A DNA stretch of 63,517 nt from Anaerotignum sp. (GCF_030625865.1 NZ_DAOUQB010000014.1:1-63517), one strand, 5' to 3'; counted from the first letter of the stretch, positions 8,910 to 18,893 are shown. The notes: generated from the letters alone by a model not told the origin. Made by a program: numbers and translations.

Positions 8910-9831
8910 CTTCCAATACTCCCTTCATTGCCGCAATGGCAGTTTCAATTTGGGAGCCATCCGGTTCGGCTGTTGTTATTTTCTGCAAACATAATCCAGG
9001 ATAGCTAACTGCCGCAACCAATTTACTGTCAGATTTGCCTGCCCAACGAATCACCTCATAAGAAATACCTGCAACAATAGGCACCAAAAGTATTCTGGAA
9101 AGTAACCTTAAAACCAATGTATCCGTACGCACGAAAAAGAATACCACCATACTGATAATCATTACAAATAGTAAGAAGCTGGTTCCGCAGCGCTTATGTA
9201 AGCGAGTGCACGGTAACACATTCTCAACCGTTAAGTCTTTTCCGCTTTCGAAACAATTGATGGTTTTATGTTCCGCACCATGATATTGAAACACACGCTT
9301 AATTTCCTTCATTCTGGAAATCAAAAATAAATACAGTAAGAAAATAACAATACGAATAAGCCCCTCAATTACTCCCAAGCCCCAAACAGGAACAATCGTT
9401 TTAAAAAAATTACCCAGCCACACAGGAAGAACAAAAAATAAGCCCATTCCTAAGATCAGAGACACAGTAACGCTAAAATAAATCAAAATATCATTGATCT
9501 TATCCCCAAATTTGTCCTGAAGGAATTTTTCAAAAGGAGACAAATCCTCCTCTGCCCAATCCTCTCCAGCTATTTCCGCAGAATGCATCAATATTTTCGT
9601 ACCTGTAATTAAAGAGTCCACAAAAGCTGCAATTCCTCGAAAAATAGGATATTTAAATATTCCCTTGCTGGCAATACCACCCCACTCGTTTTTTTCTACA
9701 GTAATGCCACCTGCAGGATTTCGCACCGCCATCGCATAAATCCTCTTGCCACGCATCATAACGCCTTCAATCACAGCTTGTCCACCAATATTATTGGGGC
9801 GTTTTCCATTCTTTTTATCTTGATCTGACAT
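8896..9831 (-). CDS. DUF1385 family membrane protein (YqhQ-like)
   Basis: A 311-residue DUF1385 protein. The N-terminal GGQAVIEGVMMRG is the family hallmark, followed by three or four membrane segments and the conserved stretch RVFQYHGAEHKTINCFE, then a Cys-containing CTRLHKRCGTSFLLF. Its biochemical role is unknown. An in-frame GTG at 9849 lies six codons earlier, but ATG at 9831 has the better position relative to AAAAGAG; neither ribosome site is strong. It heads the prmC-prfA gene group with overlapping reading frames; rpmE lies just upstream behind its own terminator. Confidence 0.88.
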   Translation of the reverse strand: MSDQDKKNGKRPNNIGGQAVIEGVMMRGKRIYAMAVRNPAGGITVEKNEWGGIASKGIFKYPIFRGIAAFVDSLITGTKILMHSAEIAGEDWAEEDLSPFEKFLQDKFGDKINDILIYFSVTVSLILGMGLFFVLPVWLGNFFKTIVPVWGLGVIEGLIRIVIFLLYLFLISRMKEIKRVFQYHGAEHKTINCFESGKDLTVENVLPCTRLHKRCGTSFLLFVMIISMVVFFFVRTDTLVLRLLSRILLVPIVAGISYEVIRWAGKSDSKLVAAVSYPGLCLQKITTAEPDGSQIETAIAAMKGVLEDEAE

Positions 9832-10028
9832 ACTATCAACTCTTTTCACTTGTATATTGTATTGCAGTTTATTATTATAGCATAAAAGCCAGGAAACTGA
9901 AAATTTTTTTATTTTTTAGCATCCATTTTAAAATATTTGACTGCTATTAACCACACAATTTATTTTGATTACTCCTTTATGCCATTCTAAATATATCTCA
10001 CCATTTGTATAATAATGGACTACAAACT

Positions 10029-10061
10029 AAAAAAAGTGCAGGAATATAAATTCTCTGCACA
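10029..10061 (-). terminator. Intrinsic terminator downstream of rpmE
   Basis: On the minus strand GTGCAG, an inner GAAT/ATTC helix, and CTGCAC form a hairpin (10036-10060) followed by seven T. It lies about 60 bases past the rpmE stop and separates the rho-rpmE unit from the DUF1385 operon. Confidence 0.85.
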
Positions 10062-10121
10062 TTTCTCATTCTAAATAATTTTAGAAACCAAAAAGTAGTT
10101 TTTCTCTCAACTTCAAGAAAA

Positions 10122-10325
10122 TTACTTTCTGCCATATTTTTTGTTGAATTTTTCCACTCTGCCGCCGGCTTCCAAAAGCAATTTCTGGCTGCCTGTGTAG
10201 AAAGGATGGCATTTGGAGCAAACTTCAACTCTAATTTCTTCCTTTGTGGAGCCTGTTACAAATTCGTTCCCACAGTTGCATTTAACCTTTACCTGATTGT
10301 ACTCGGGATGGATTCCTTCTCTCAT
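10122..10325 (-). CDS. rpmE: 50S ribosomal protein L31, zinc-binding type
   Basis: A 67-residue ribosomal protein with the start [10 protein letters not shown] typical of L31. It has the zinc-binding form: CNCGN and [10 protein letters not shown] supply four cysteines. The ATG at 10325 is preferred over a GTG three codons upstream because GAGGTG then sits at correct spacing and the protein begins at the conserved MREGIHP. Zinc-type L31 is replaced by a non-zinc paralogue under zinc starvation in some bacteria; no paralogue is visible here. It follows rho by about 115 bases, a conserved pairing in Firmicutes. Confidence 0.96.
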   Translation of the reverse strand: MREGIHPEYNQVKVKCNCGNEFVTGSTKEEIRVEVCSKCHPFYTGSQKLLLEAGGRVEKFNKKYGRK

Positions 10326-10441
10326 TTCTTTCACCTCATTCTTTAAATTTGTTGATCAATAATTTCAATTATTTATAGACAACAACAGTAGTTTAGCATA
10401 AGTTTTTTCCCTTTGCAATAAAAAAATGTAAAAAGGGTTCA

Positions 10442-11875
10442 TTACTTATCAAAAAGCCCCAAAGTTTTTTCCCAAATGGGCAATCTTTCCATAAATTCCT
10501 GATTGTTACGAGTCTTTCTCATTAAGTCATAAAAACCTTCCACCATTTCCATCTGGCTCATGGTAGAAGCCATTCTGCGAAGGGTAAAGTTGCATTCCAA
10601 CTCTTGCTCCGTAAGTAACTTTTCTTCTCTTCGGGTTCCTGATTTTATAATATCCACCGCCGGGAAAATTCGGCGTTCCGAAAGACGTCTGTCCAACACT
10701 AATTCCATATTCCCGGTTCCCTTAAATTCTTCGAAAACAACTTCGTCCATCTTGCTTCCCGTATCTATCAAAGCAGTAGCAAGTATGGTTAAGCTTCCCC
10801 CATGCTCAATATTTCTGGCAGCACCAAAAAAACGTTTGGGCATATATAATGCGGCGGGGTCCAATCCACCTGAAAGCGTTCTTCCACTGGGGGGAATCGT
10901 CAAATTATAAGCTCTCGCTAATCTCGTTAGGCTGTCCAAAAGAATAACCAAATCTTTTCCCTGTTCAACCAAACGTTTCGCTCTTTCCAAAACCATTTCA
11001 GTTACTCGCTTATGGTGTTCAGGCTGTTCATCAAAGGTAGAGTAAACAATTTCAACATTTTTGCCCTCTATAGAACGTTGAATATCCGTCACTTCCTCCG
11101 GACGTTCATCAATCAAAAGAACAATCAGATGTACTTCCTTATGATTCTTTGTAATTGCATTGGCCATTTGGGTCAAAAGAACGGTCTTGCCCACTTTTGG
11201 CGGTGCCACAATCATCCCTCTTTGGCCCTTGCCAATAGGTGCACAAAGGTCAATAATTCTTCCTGAAAGCTCTTCCCGCCCCACTTCAAGACAAAGCTTC
11301 TCTTCGGGATAAATTGGTGTTAAATCCTCAAAATTAGGGCGTTTGGCAGCCTGATCCGGTTGATCCCCATTCACGGATTTTACAAATAAAAGGGCACCAA
11401 ATTTTTCTCCTTCTCGTGCGGTACGGATATTCCCCATAACCGCATCCCCGGTTTTTAAATTAAATCGTCTTATTTGAGATGGGGAAACATAAATATCTCC
11501 TGCTCCCGGAAGAAAATTCTGTGTTCTAAGGAAACCAAACCCATCGGGCATTACCTCCAGTATTCCTTCTCCCCCTACACTATTTTCCATTATGGCAGCT
11601 TTTTCATCCTTCTGGGAAGATTTATCTCTATACCCGTTCTCTTCTGTCTTCATCTTCGGAGTCTCTTCGCTTTTTTTCCTGACCTCTTGGTTCTCGTGCA
11701 AAGAAAAACCATAAGCAGTCACACGCTTCACGGCTACACCTTCCGCCTGGGACTGCTTTTCCAATATTTTTTCAATTAATTCACTTTTTTTCAAGGTGGA
11801 AATGGACTTTATGTCCATTTCCTTCGCCATTTCTCTCAGTTCTGCCAGAGTTTTTTTCTGGAGATCATTTGCCAT
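10442..11875 (-). CDS. rho: Transcription termination factor Rho
   Basis: A hexameric RNA-dependent ATPase of 477 residues that releases untranslated transcripts. The N-terminal Rho_N helix domain ([16 protein letters not shown]) is followed by a charged linker of about 60 residues, an RNA-binding cold-shock-like domain ([22 protein letters not shown]), and the RecA-like core with Walker A PPKVGKT and Walker [16 protein letters not shown]. It is somewhat longer than minimal Rho because of the Lys/Glu-rich linker. AGGAGAAGAG precedes ATG at 11875. It lies 21 bases after the LysM gene on the same strand. Confidence 0.97.
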   Translation of the reverse strand: MANDLQKKTLAELREMAKEMDIKSISTLKKSELIEKILEKQSQAEGVAVKRVTAYGFSLHENQEVRKKSEETPKMKTEENGYRDKSSQKDEKAAIMENSVGGEGILEVMPDGFGFLRTQNFLPGAGDIYVSPSQIRRFNLKTGDAVMGNIRTAREGEKFGALLFVKSVNGDQPDQAAKRPNFEDLTPIYPEEKLCLEVGREELSGRIIDLCAPIGKGQRGMIVAPPKVGKTVLLTQMANAITKNHKEVHLIVLLIDERPEEVTDIQRSIEGKNVEIVYSTFDEQPEHHKRVTEMVLERAKRLVEQGKDLVILLDSLTRLARAYNLTIPPSGRTLSGGLDPAALYMPKRFFGAARNIEHGGSLTILATALIDTGSKMDEVVFEEFKGTGNMELVLDRRLSERRIFPAVDIIKSGTRREEKLLTEQELECNFTLRRMASTMSQMEMVEGFYDLMRKTRNNQEFMERLPIWEKTLGLFDK

Positions 11876-11896
11876 CTTCTCTTCTCCTAACTTTTA

Positions 11897-12994
11897 TTAT
11901 CTAGGAATTTTTAATTTTGCACCATCGCTGAGGGTATCTGTTTCCTTTAAGTTATTCGCGTCTAAAATTTTCTGATATTCTGCGCCATTACCATACACCT
12001 TCTGTGCAATACCCCAAGCCGTATCACCATGTTGTACAACATACTCTGTTGTATTCTCCAAAGAAGTTGTCGTATTGCCATCAGTAGTTGAAGCATTTGT
12101 ATTTGTGTTTGTATTAGCTCCATCAGAAGAAGTATCTTCGCCGCCAGTTGCATCTCCCTCTGCATTAGGATTCTGCAAGTTCGCCAATTCTTCTTCCAGC
12201 TGCATTTTTTCAAGCTGGATTTGTTCATATTTAGTGCTTAACTCTTTATTGGCTGTGACTTGATTTTGTGCATCCTCCAATTTACTGCTTAAGCTGACAC
12301 ACTTGAAAATCAGGAATACAATTAATAATAACCCAATTATTCCCAAAACAATGCCCAGTTTATTCACACCACCACGATAGTCATCATCATAATCATAATC
12401 ATCATAAAGACTGTCAAGGTGCTCCTGCTTTGCCTTTTCTTCAAAATCCAGATCTTCATAACGATTTCTGCCTCTAGCCCCAAAATCCTCAAAAGCATTA
12501 TCTTCTCTTTTTGATTTCTTACGTTTCGCTGGTGCTAATGTTTGTTGGGTTGCTTCCTCAACAATTTTTGACTTTTTACGGGCAGGCATTACGCTTACAT
12601 ACTGAATCCCATCGTCGTACTCGTCCTGTTCTATTTTATGCCCTGAAGATACTGTATTATTCGTATCTTCCTCAGCCGATGAATATCTTGCACGGCGGGA
12701 AACATATCTGGTAGGCTCCCCCTCCTGTTGCGGCCCTTTCCTGATCTCATTGATTTCAGTACCTACCTGCTGCATTCTGGCTTCCCGTACCTCTTCAATG
12801 TCTTCTCTTGATGGTCTTCTTCTGGAGCGGCTGGTTTCTGTATTGCCGTCTTTTCCCATTAAAGGATGCGTCTGCATTAAAATATCAACGACTTCTTTGG
12901 GCAAATCATTATATAAGTCTTCATAATATTCTTTATCACTATCATTCATACCTCGAGAATCCGGGTTTGTATTGCCATTTTTATCATTGCTCAT
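11897..12994 (-). CDS. Membrane-anchored LysM-domain protein
   Basis: A 365-residue protein in three parts. Residues 1 to about 205 are hydrophilic, charged and probably disordered; a single membrane segment (LGIVLGIIGLLLIVFLIFKC) follows; then comes a coiled-coil stretch (EQIQLEKMQLEEELANLQN), a Thr/Asn/Ser-rich linker, and a C-terminal LysM domain, VVQHGDTAWGIAQKVYGNG to the end. LysM binds N-acetylglucosamine polymers, so the protein probably contacts peptidoglycan from the membrane. The topology suggests a cytoplasmic N-terminus, which would be long for a simple wall anchor. No enzyme domain is visible. ATG follows GGAGG. Placed just upstream of rho. Confidence 0.8.
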   Translation of the reverse strand: MSNDKNGNTNPDSRGMNDSDKEYYEDLYNDLPKEVVDILMQTHPLMGKDGNTETSRSRRRPSREDIEEVREARMQQVGTEINEIRKGPQQEGEPTRYVSRRARYSSAEEDTNNTVSSGHKIEQDEYDDGIQYVSVMPARKKSKIVEEATQQTLAPAKRKKSKREDNAFEDFGARGRNRYEDLDFEEKAKQEHLDSLYDDYDYDDDYRGGVNKLGIVLGIIGLLLIVFLIFKCVSLSSKLEDAQNQVTANKELSTKYEQIQLEKMQLEEELANLQNPNAEGDATGGEDTSSDGANTNTNTNASTTDGNTTTSLENTTEYVVQHGDTAWGIAQKVYGNGAEYQKILDANNLKETDTLSDGAKLKIPR

Positions 12995-13130
12995 AATTTA
13001 CCTCCGCTGAATTATGAAGTTCCTGCTTTTGCTCACAAGAATCACATTATATCTTATTATTTTACATTCTTCCCTCTAAAGTGTCAACATAACTGAATAC
13101 TTTTCAAGAAAATGTAATAAACACAGCAAA

Positions 13131-13158
13131 AACAGCCACCAGCTATTTGGTGACTGTT
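13131..13158 (-). terminator. Intrinsic terminator of the 535-residue membrane protein gene
   Basis: On the minus strand AACAGTCACCA pairs with TGGTGGCTGTT around a six-base loop and is followed by TTTTTG. It begins 12 bases past the stop codon of the gene at 13171-14778. Confidence 0.8.
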
Positions 13159-13170
13159 TTCTGTATTTAT

Positions 13171-14778
13171 TTATTCTAATCCGATTACAACATTCACACC
13201 ACCGGTTTCTGCAACATATTCTAAAGAAATAGTATCTCCAACTTGCTTTTTCAAAATACTTAAATAATTTTTAACTTCAATTTCAAACAGTTCATCACTG
13301 CTGTCTAACATTAGATAATAATAGGTGTTTCCATCTTCAACAATATCCTTCATCACAGTAATGGTGCCGCTTACCTTTGCAGCCTTGTTGGAGTCAATGG
13401 TGTTGATTCCGTTGCCCGCCATTAAATTACGATACACCTTTTCACATTCCGCTACCGTATCTCCAATGGCAACAATTTGGTATTTCTGAATATTCACCAT
13501 AGCATATTTTTTAACCAATCCGGCGCCATCCTTAAGGGATAAGAAATATGTGGGTTCATCGGCAATATTTAATAATATGGGGAAGGTTGCATTATAGCCC
13601 AGATGCTGAACCTGCCCTTCCGCCGAAGACATCGCTGAAATTTCCTTTGCCCCGGAAATCTGATAATATTTGGTTTCCTTGGTTCTAGAATTCATCAAAA
13701 CAAAACCAACGTTGGATTCATCCCCGCCAATGGAAGTCACACCGGTATAAACCCAAACATCATCATCCAACGCAATATAGTTGTAGCCCTCTGTCCCCTG
13801 CAAACATTCTCTTTGCCCAAAAATGCTGTTGAGGTAACCTTTTTTCAAAGTACCGTAATAATCATATTGTTCAATCAAAAGGTTTGCATCATACACCTTA
13901 TCAATCCAGCGAGGTACATCCTCAATGTTGTAATAGGTATGCTCTCCGGTTACAGCGTTTACTACAACAGCACCCTTAATATCCGTGCCCCCAAACAGGC
14001 CTATGGTTTTATTCTCAACAGAACATACCCAATAAGGTACACCCTCTTCGTCAATTTCAAAATTAGTGCTTCGAATCATAGCCGTTGGATAACGGAACCG
14101 TACATAACGATATAGATTTCGACCAAAATGCTCGAAAGGGGAATATTTAATTCCCTGTTCCAGCTTCACTAAGTCAACATTCTGCGTTGTCATATCAATT
14201 TGAATGTATGCAGGAATTCCTGTATTCCGATTCGTTACCCACTTAATCAAATCACCATAACGAAGGGGGGTAACACGTACAGGCTTGTTTTGATAATTGA
14301 TCTGGTTAAAATATGAACTTACCTCATACTGTGAAACCATATCCACCATACTGCCCATTTCTCTTTCCGCAAGCTTAGCCGCAGAATCACTGTCTAAGAT
14401 GGGTATTTTATTATAATCAACCTCATGAATATCCGTAGCAAAATCTCCTGTTTCCACGTTTAAAAGCTTATTATAAGCAGATGCACGTAAAATAGGGGAA
14501 GATAATATTGTCCCCCCGATAAAAACAGCCAATAAACCAACGGGGATAATCAATAATTTTTTCATAACCTTCTTATTTTTCGCCCGCTCAGTGCTGGTTC
14601 TATCCAAAAAAACCGCTCGAAAAATTGTCCAAAAATTAATAATTACTCCCATCACGATTGCCGTTATAATAAACATCCAACTATCACGCGAATGAATATT
14701 TAACGGAGGTAAGTAATAATAATACAAACCTGCCCAAATAAGAACAGTCAAAATTAATGGAATCAGCCGCTTTTTCAT
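13171..14778 (-). CDS. Large conserved-looking membrane protein of unknown function
   Basis: A 535-residue protein. Three hydrophobic segments lie in the first 110 residues (LIPLILTVLIWAGLYYYYLP, a second around residue 45, a third near 90), followed by about 430 soluble residues that should be extracytoplasmic. The soluble part contains PepSY-like or beta-rich stretches such as GAVVVNAVTGEHTYYNIEDVPRWID and repeated aromatic YYL/YYQ segments, but no catalytic motif I can name. ATG at 14778 is chosen because GGGAGGG is nine bases upstream; an ATG three codons earlier would abut that site. It stands alone with its own terminator. Not recognised as a characterised family. Confidence 0.7.
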   Translation of the reverse strand: MKKRLIPLILTVLIWAGLYYYYLPPLNIHSRDSWMFIITAIVMGVIINFWTIFRAVFLDRTSTERAKNKKVMKKLLIIPVGLLAVFIGGTILSSPILRASAYNKLLNVETGDFATDIHEVDYNKIPILDSDSAAKLAEREMGSMVDMVSQYEVSSYFNQINYQNKPVRVTPLRYGDLIKWVTNRNTGIPAYIQIDMTTQNVDLVKLEQGIKYSPFEHFGRNLYRYVRFRYPTAMIRSTNFEIDEEGVPYWVCSVENKTIGLFGGTDIKGAVVVNAVTGEHTYYNIEDVPRWIDKVYDANLLIEQYDYYGTLKKGYLNSIFGQRECLQGTEGYNYIALDDDVWVYTGVTSIGGDESNVGFVLMNSRTKETKYYQISGAKEISAMSSAEGQVQHLGYNATFPILLNIADEPTYFLSLKDGAGLVKKYAMVNIQKYQIVAIGDTVAECEKVYRNLMAGNGINTIDSNKAAKVSGTITVMKDIVEDGNTYYYLMLDSSDELFEIEVKNYLSILKKQVGDTISLEYVAETGGVNVVIGLE

Positions 14779-14943
14779 CACAGCCATCCCTCCCTCTTTG
14801 TTAAAATTAATTAAATCTGGCGGTATTACCCTCTTTACATCTTCTCTCCAATTCATTATACTATACTATAATTCACATAGAATGTATAGTGGAAATCTAA
14901 ACACGACCCGTTTTTCTATTGAAAAGATAAGGAAGTGATTTTT

Positions 14944-15603
14944 ATGAAAATAGAACGTGTTAGCGAAAATCAATTAAAGTTAACGCTTACCAGGGCTGAT
15001 CTGGTGGAACGTGATTTAAAACTGGAGGATTTAATCAATCCTTCTGAAAAAACACAAAAGCTTTTCCGTGATATTATGGAGCAAGCCTTGGACGAATACG
15101 ACTTTATCAATGAAAGCACACCGCTTATGGTGGAAGCCGTTCCCGTAGGTGTTGATGGTATTATGATTATCGTCACAAAAATCGACCAAAAAAACAAAAG
15201 TGAAAATCCTATGGATCTCCTCTTCAAAAACAAAGAAAACCACAAATGGAAAAAGAAGCCTTTGGATTTTATTGAATCAAAAACCCAGGACAATGAAGAT
15301 TTGCTCATTTTCTCCTTTCACACCTTAGATGATGCCATCCATGCCAGTCTGCGTTTAAATGACTGCTATCGAGGCGAGAGCGAGCTATTTAAGAGCAATG
15401 AAAGATTTTTCCTCGTTTTGCAGGCGGATACATATACCGCCGATGAAAATAATGAAAATAATGATAACATAGAACTATTATTAGATGAATTCGGTCAAAA
15501 ACACATTTCCACTTCTCTTGCGAAATATTACCTCTTGGAACATGGCAAAACAATGATTAAATCAAATGCCGTTGGCACTCTGGCAAAAACATTTGGTGAA
15601 TAA
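14944..15603 (+). CDS. mecA: MecA-type adaptor protein
   Basis: A 219-residue MecA/YpbH-family adaptor, which delivers substrates to the ClpC-ClpP protease. The N-terminal substrate-recognition segment MKIERVSENQLKLTLTRADL matches the family, then come a charged low-complexity linker (residues about 85-110) and the C-terminal ClpC-binding domain with FSFHTLDDAIHASLRL and KYYLLEHGKTMIK. ATG at 14944 follows AAGGAAGTG; an ATG three codons earlier is too close to that site. In Bacillus it controls competence, but in Clostridia the targets are unknown. Divergent from the membrane protein gene upstream; convergent with DUF2461. Confidence 0.88.
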   Translation: MKIERVSENQLKLTLTRADLVERDLKLEDLINPSEKTQKLFRDIMEQALDEYDFINESTPLMVEAVPVGVDGIMIIVTKIDQKNKSENPMDLLFKNKENHKWKKKPLDFIESKTQDNEDLLIFSFHTLDDAIHASLRLNDCYRGESELFKSNERFFLVLQADTYTADENNENNDNIELLLDEFGQKHISTSLAKYYLLEHGKTMIKSNAVGTLAKTFGE

Positions 15604-15605
15604 AA

Positions 15606-15647
15606 AAGTCCCTTCAGATAAACAATCGTTTACCTGGAGGGATATTT
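15606..15647. terminator. Bidirectional terminator between mecA and the DUF2461 gene
   Basis: The imperfect stem CCCTTCAGATAAAC / GTTTACCTGGAGGG (15610-15641) with a four-base loop is flanked by AAAAAA on the left and TTTTT on the right, suiting both convergent genes. Confidence 0.8.
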
Positions 15648-15648
15648 T

Positions 15649-16323
15649 TCATTCCACTCTGATTTCTTTCAAAAAACGGTACAGCGGCATTAGATTTTTC
15701 CACTTCGCTACAAGCATTTCCGGCAATTCCGCTGAAAATACAACATTCTCCATTTTCTTTGTTTCAGCAACATAAAAGTTCTTTTTGATATACCATGGAT
15801 ATATTTCCTCCGACAACGCCGAACCATCCACTTTTTTATAATTCTCACCCATTAAAGTGAATCCGCTTGGCTCTTCTATCCCCTTAATAACATCAGCAAA
15901 AACGTGGGGCTTTTTCTGTATTTTCTCACGAAAAGCCTTTAAATAGGCGGGGGTGGCCTCATAAAGGCCCATCCCATGGTTATACCCCTCCGGTGATAAT
16001 TCAAAATAAAAAGCAGGGCGCATCTTCCATGCTGTCCCTACAACCAAAGGTTCTTTAAAAACCACCCAACGGCACGCACGATAAGGACTTTTGTCTTTAG
16101 AATAACGGATATCTCGATTAATTCTGGAAATCGCCCAATCCAAGTTTTCTCCCGATGCCTTTGCAAACTTCTCCGCCATATCTACAGCAAAGTAATCAAA
16201 AGGATCTTTCAGCACCTCTCTATACCGTCCCCTGTTTTGATCCATCCATTCTTTACTATTATTCATTCTAAGTTCCCACAAAAAATCTATCGTTTCCGGC
16301 AAAAAGCCCGTAAATCTCTGCAT
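15649..16323 (-). CDS. DUF2461 family protein
   Basis: A 224-residue protein matching DUF2461 (TIGR02453). Features seen are FLWELRMNNSKEWMDQNRGRY near the N-terminus, RINRDIRYSKDKSPYRACRW around residue 70, and FYFELSPEGYNHGMGLYEATP about residue 110, all conserved in the family. It is predicted soluble; the biochemical function is unknown. ATG at 16323 follows AAAAGGAG. Single gene between the convergent mecA and the pyrophosphatase terminator. Confidence 0.88.
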   Translation of the reverse strand: MQRFTGFLPETIDFLWELRMNNSKEWMDQNRGRYREVLKDPFDYFAVDMAEKFAKASGENLDWAISRINRDIRYSKDKSPYRACRWVVFKEPLVVGTAWKMRPAFYFELSPEGYNHGMGLYEATPAYLKAFREKIQKKPHVFADVIKGIEEPSGFTLMGENYKKVDGSALSEEIYPWYIKKNFYVAETKKMENVVFSAELPEMLVAKWKNLMPLYRFLKEIRVE

Positions 16324-16420
16324 ATTCTCAACTCCTTTTCCAACCGATTATAACACAAGCCGTTTTTAGTGGATAGAAGAAATTTTTTACGTTTTTTATG
16401 CTTAACTTTCCATCACAAAA

Positions 16421-16476
16421 TAATAAAGGATGTCGACAAAGTCGACACCCTTTATGCTCAAGGAGAAAACATCTCC
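16421..16476 (-). terminator. Terminator region of hppA
   Basis: On the minus strand a GGAGA/TCTCC hairpin (16461-16476) and then a stronger stem, AAAGGGTGTCGAC / GTCGACATCCTTT (16425-16453, one mismatch, three-base loop), lie just past the hppA stop; the tail is T-rich but interrupted. Confidence 0.65.
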
Positions 16477-16490
16477 TAAATTACTTTTTA

Positions 16491-18470
16491 TTACAGAATA
16501 CTACCGATAGACAAAAACAAAGGTGCGAAAACCAAAGATACTACTGTCATCAGCTTGATTAAGATGTTGATGGAAGGACCGGAAGTATCTTTGAAAGGAT
16601 CACCAACAGTATCGCCAACTACAGCTGCTTTGTGAGCTTCGCTGCCTTTTCCGCCGTGATTGCCTTCTTCAATATATTTCTTTGCATTATCCCATGCACC
16701 ACCTGCATTGGACATGAAAATCGCCATAACTACACCTGTTACCAAAGAACCTGCAAGCAAACCGCCCAAAGCAGATGTTCCCAAAAGGATACCAACAACC
16801 AAAGGAGCAGCTACTGCCATGATACCGGGTACCAGCATTTCCTTCAAAGCTGCTGTTGTAGAAATTTCAACGCATTTCTTGTAGTCAGGTTTTTCTGTTC
16901 CTTCCATAATGCCAGGAATGGTACGGAACTGGCGTCTTACTTCTTCAATCATCTGGAATGCTGCTTTACCAACAGACTGCATTGTAAATGCAGAGAAAAG
17001 GAAAGGAAGCATACCACCGATGAACATACCAATGATTACTCTTGGCTCAAGAATAGAAATTTCTGTTAAGCCAACAGCAGTTGCATAGGATACAAATAAC
17101 GCCAAAGCTGTTAAAGCTGCGGAACCAATGGCAAAGCCTTTACCCATAGCAGCAGTTGTGTTACCAACAGAGTCAAGTTTGTCTGTAATATTTCTTACGG
17201 AATGATCCAGACCGCTCATTTCAGCAATACCACCGGCATTGTCAGCAATAGGGCCATAAGCATCAACGGCAACTGTAATACCAGTTGTAGAAAGCATGCC
17301 AACAGCAGCCAAAGCAATGCCGTAAAGACCGGACACAGAATATGCAACAAAAGTACCAATTGCAATCAAAATAATAGGAATTGCTGTAGATTCCATACCA
17401 ACAGCCAAACCGCTGATAATTGTTGTTGCAGGGCCTGTTTCAGACTGATCTGCAATTTTCTTTACGGATTTATAATCACCGGAAGTATAAACTTCTGTGA
17501 TGATACCGATCAAAAGACCAACAACCAAGCCAGCAATAACCGCAATACCGGCATTCATATTGCCAAAGAATAAATTGCTTAATATCAAAGAAGCAATGGC
17601 AACCAATACCGCAGCAGAATAGGAACCTGCCTTCAACGCTTTGTGAGGATTAGACTTTTCATCACCCTTCACAAAGAAGGTACCAATAATGGATGCTAAA
17701 ATACCCAATGCAGCCAACACCAATGGGAAGGTAGCTCCTTCTGCCTGGAAATAAAAAAGACCTAAAGTAATTGTAGCAATGATAGAACCCACATAAGATT
17801 CAAATAAGTCGGCGCCCATACCTGCAACGTCACCAACGTTATCACCAACGTTATCTGCGATAACAGCTGGGTTACGAGGGTCATCTTCGGGGATACCTGC
17901 TTCAACCTTACCTACCAAGTCAGCACCAACGTCAGCAGCCTTTGTATAAATACCGCCGCCAACACGACCAAACAAAGCAATTGAGGAAGCCCCTAAACCG
18001 AAGCCGAATAAAATGTTTGCATTTTGTGTCAATGCATAGATTACACCAACGCCAAGCAAACCAAGACCAACGACAGACATACCCATAACAGCACCGCCGC
18101 TAAATGCGATAGAAAGGGCTCTATTCATACCGCCAACTCTAGCTGCGTTTGCAGTTCTAACGTTTGCCTTTGTTGCAACTGACATGCCAAAATATCCGGC
18201 AAGTGTGGAGAGGATTGCACCAACCAAAAAGCATCCTGCAGTCATCCAATCTACACCAAAGCCAATTAAAATAAATAACACTGCAGCAAAAACAACTAAA
18301 ATACGGTATTCTGCCTTTAAGAAAGCATTTGCACCGTCTCTGATGGCAGCTGCAATTTCTGCCATACGTTCCGTCCCTTCTTCTTCGCGATTAACTTTCC
18401 CCGCAAGAACAAAGGCGAACACCAGCGCAAGTACACCAAGTACCGGCGCCAAGTACATCAAGTTTTCCAT
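16491..18470 (-). CDS. hppA: K+-dependent membrane-bound ion-pumping pyrophosphatase
   Basis: A 659-residue membrane pyrophosphatase with about 15 or 16 transmembrane segments; it couples cytosolic pyrophosphate hydrolysis to export of H+ or Na+. The metal-pyrophosphate site is seen in [20 protein letters not shown] and in the C-terminal [19 protein letters not shown]. In [10 protein letters not shown] the Ala where K+-independent enzymes carry Lys indicates the K+-dependent class, most members of which pump Na+; ion specificity is not settled by this. ATG follows GGGGGAT. The transcript has a roughly 240-base leader containing a terminator-like hairpin (separate entries). Confidence 0.96.
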   Translation of the reverse strand: MENLMYLAPVLGVLALVFAFVLAGKVNREEEGTERMAEIAAAIRDGANAFLKAEYRILVVFAAVLFILIGFGVDWMTAGCFLVGAILSTLAGYFGMSVATKANVRTANAARVGGMNRALSIAFSGGAVMGMSVVGLGLLGVGVIYALTQNANILFGFGLGASSIALFGRVGGGIYTKAADVGADLVGKVEAGIPEDDPRNPAVIADNVGDNVGDVAGMGADLFESYVGSIIATITLGLFYFQAEGATFPLVLAALGILASIIGTFFVKGDEKSNPHKALKAGSYSAAVLVAIASLILSNLFFGNMNAGIAVIAGLVVGLLIGIITEVYTSGDYKSVKKIADQSETGPATTIISGLAVGMESTAIPIILIAIGTFVAYSVSGLYGIALAAVGMLSTTGITVAVDAYGPIADNAGGIAEMSGLDHSVRNITDKLDSVGNTTAAMGKGFAIGSAALTALALFVSYATAVGLTEISILEPRVIIGMFIGGMLPFLFSAFTMQSVGKAAFQMIEEVRRQFRTIPGIMEGTEKPDYKKCVEISTTAALKEMLVPGIMAVAAPLVVGILLGTSALGGLLAGSLVTGVVMAIFMSNAGGAWDNAKKYIEEGNHGGKGSEAHKAAVVGDTVGDPFKDTSGPSINILIKLMTVVSLVFAPLFLSIGSIL

Positions 18471-18600
18471 GATTAAATCCCCCTGATTCTCTTTTGAATT
18501 GTTTCTTAAATTAAAATTTAAGTATTATTTCCACCCGATCTTATGATCGGAATAACAAAACCCGACCATCAACAAAATTTATTTGCAGATGTCTGTGTTT

Positions 18601-18714
18601 AAAAAAAGACAAAGACACCACCCTGTCGTCTGCTTTGGTTAGCCCTGTCCCCAGCAGATTACGAAGTACAGTATCCAACTGCATTCAATCTTGTATTAGT
18701 CTCATTCTGTCCCA
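18601..18714 (-). promoter_or_regulatory. Candidate regulatory leader / attenuator of hppA
   Basis: The leader between the predicted start near 18714 and ATG at 18470 is richer in G+C than its surroundings up to 18601. On the minus strand the hairpin GACAGGG (18621-18627) / CTTTGTC (18608-18614), with two G-U pairs and a six-base loop, is followed directly by seven T, as in an intrinsic terminator inside the leader. An exact second copy of GACAGGG at 18643-18649 could pair with the same arm instead. This suggests conditional termination. It fits no riboswitch class I can name. Confidence 0.45.
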
Positions 18715-18720
18715 CGCACT

Positions 18721-18750
18721 AGTATAAACGATTTGTTAATGAAAAATCAA
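18721..18750 (-). promoter_or_regulatory. Predicted hppA promoter
   Basis: On the minus strand TTGATT (18745-18750) and TATACT (18721-18726) are separated by 18 bases. This puts transcription start near 18714 and gives a leader of about 240 bases. Confidence 0.6.
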
Positions 18751-18849
18751 GCCTTTCAGCCATTCATATCCATCTTTTTTTAAAATTTTTACCAATTTTC
18801 TATAAAATTACGAAAAAAAAACAAAACTTAGAAAACTTCTGTATTTTAA

Positions 18850-18884
18850 AATAAAAAATAACGCGATGAAACATTCATCGCGCA
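18850..18884 (-). terminator. Terminator of the AEC transporter gene
   Basis: A perfect 9-bp stem CGCGATGAA (18862-18870) / TTCATCGCG (18874-18882) is followed on the minus strand by T-rich sequence, ten bases past the stop codon. Confidence 0.85.
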
Positions 18885-18893
18885 ATAAAAATT

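Noticed and set aside
9998-10228. A 76-codon minus-strand frame overlapping rpmE and its terminator
   Set aside because: It is a shadow of rpmE and runs across a clear terminator hairpin.
16632-17573. Plus-strand frames of 120 to 145 codons opposite the pyrophosphatase gene
   Set aside because: They are antisense shadows of hppA, whose reading frame is certain; composition (Cys, His, Asn-rich) is typical of reverse-strand translation.
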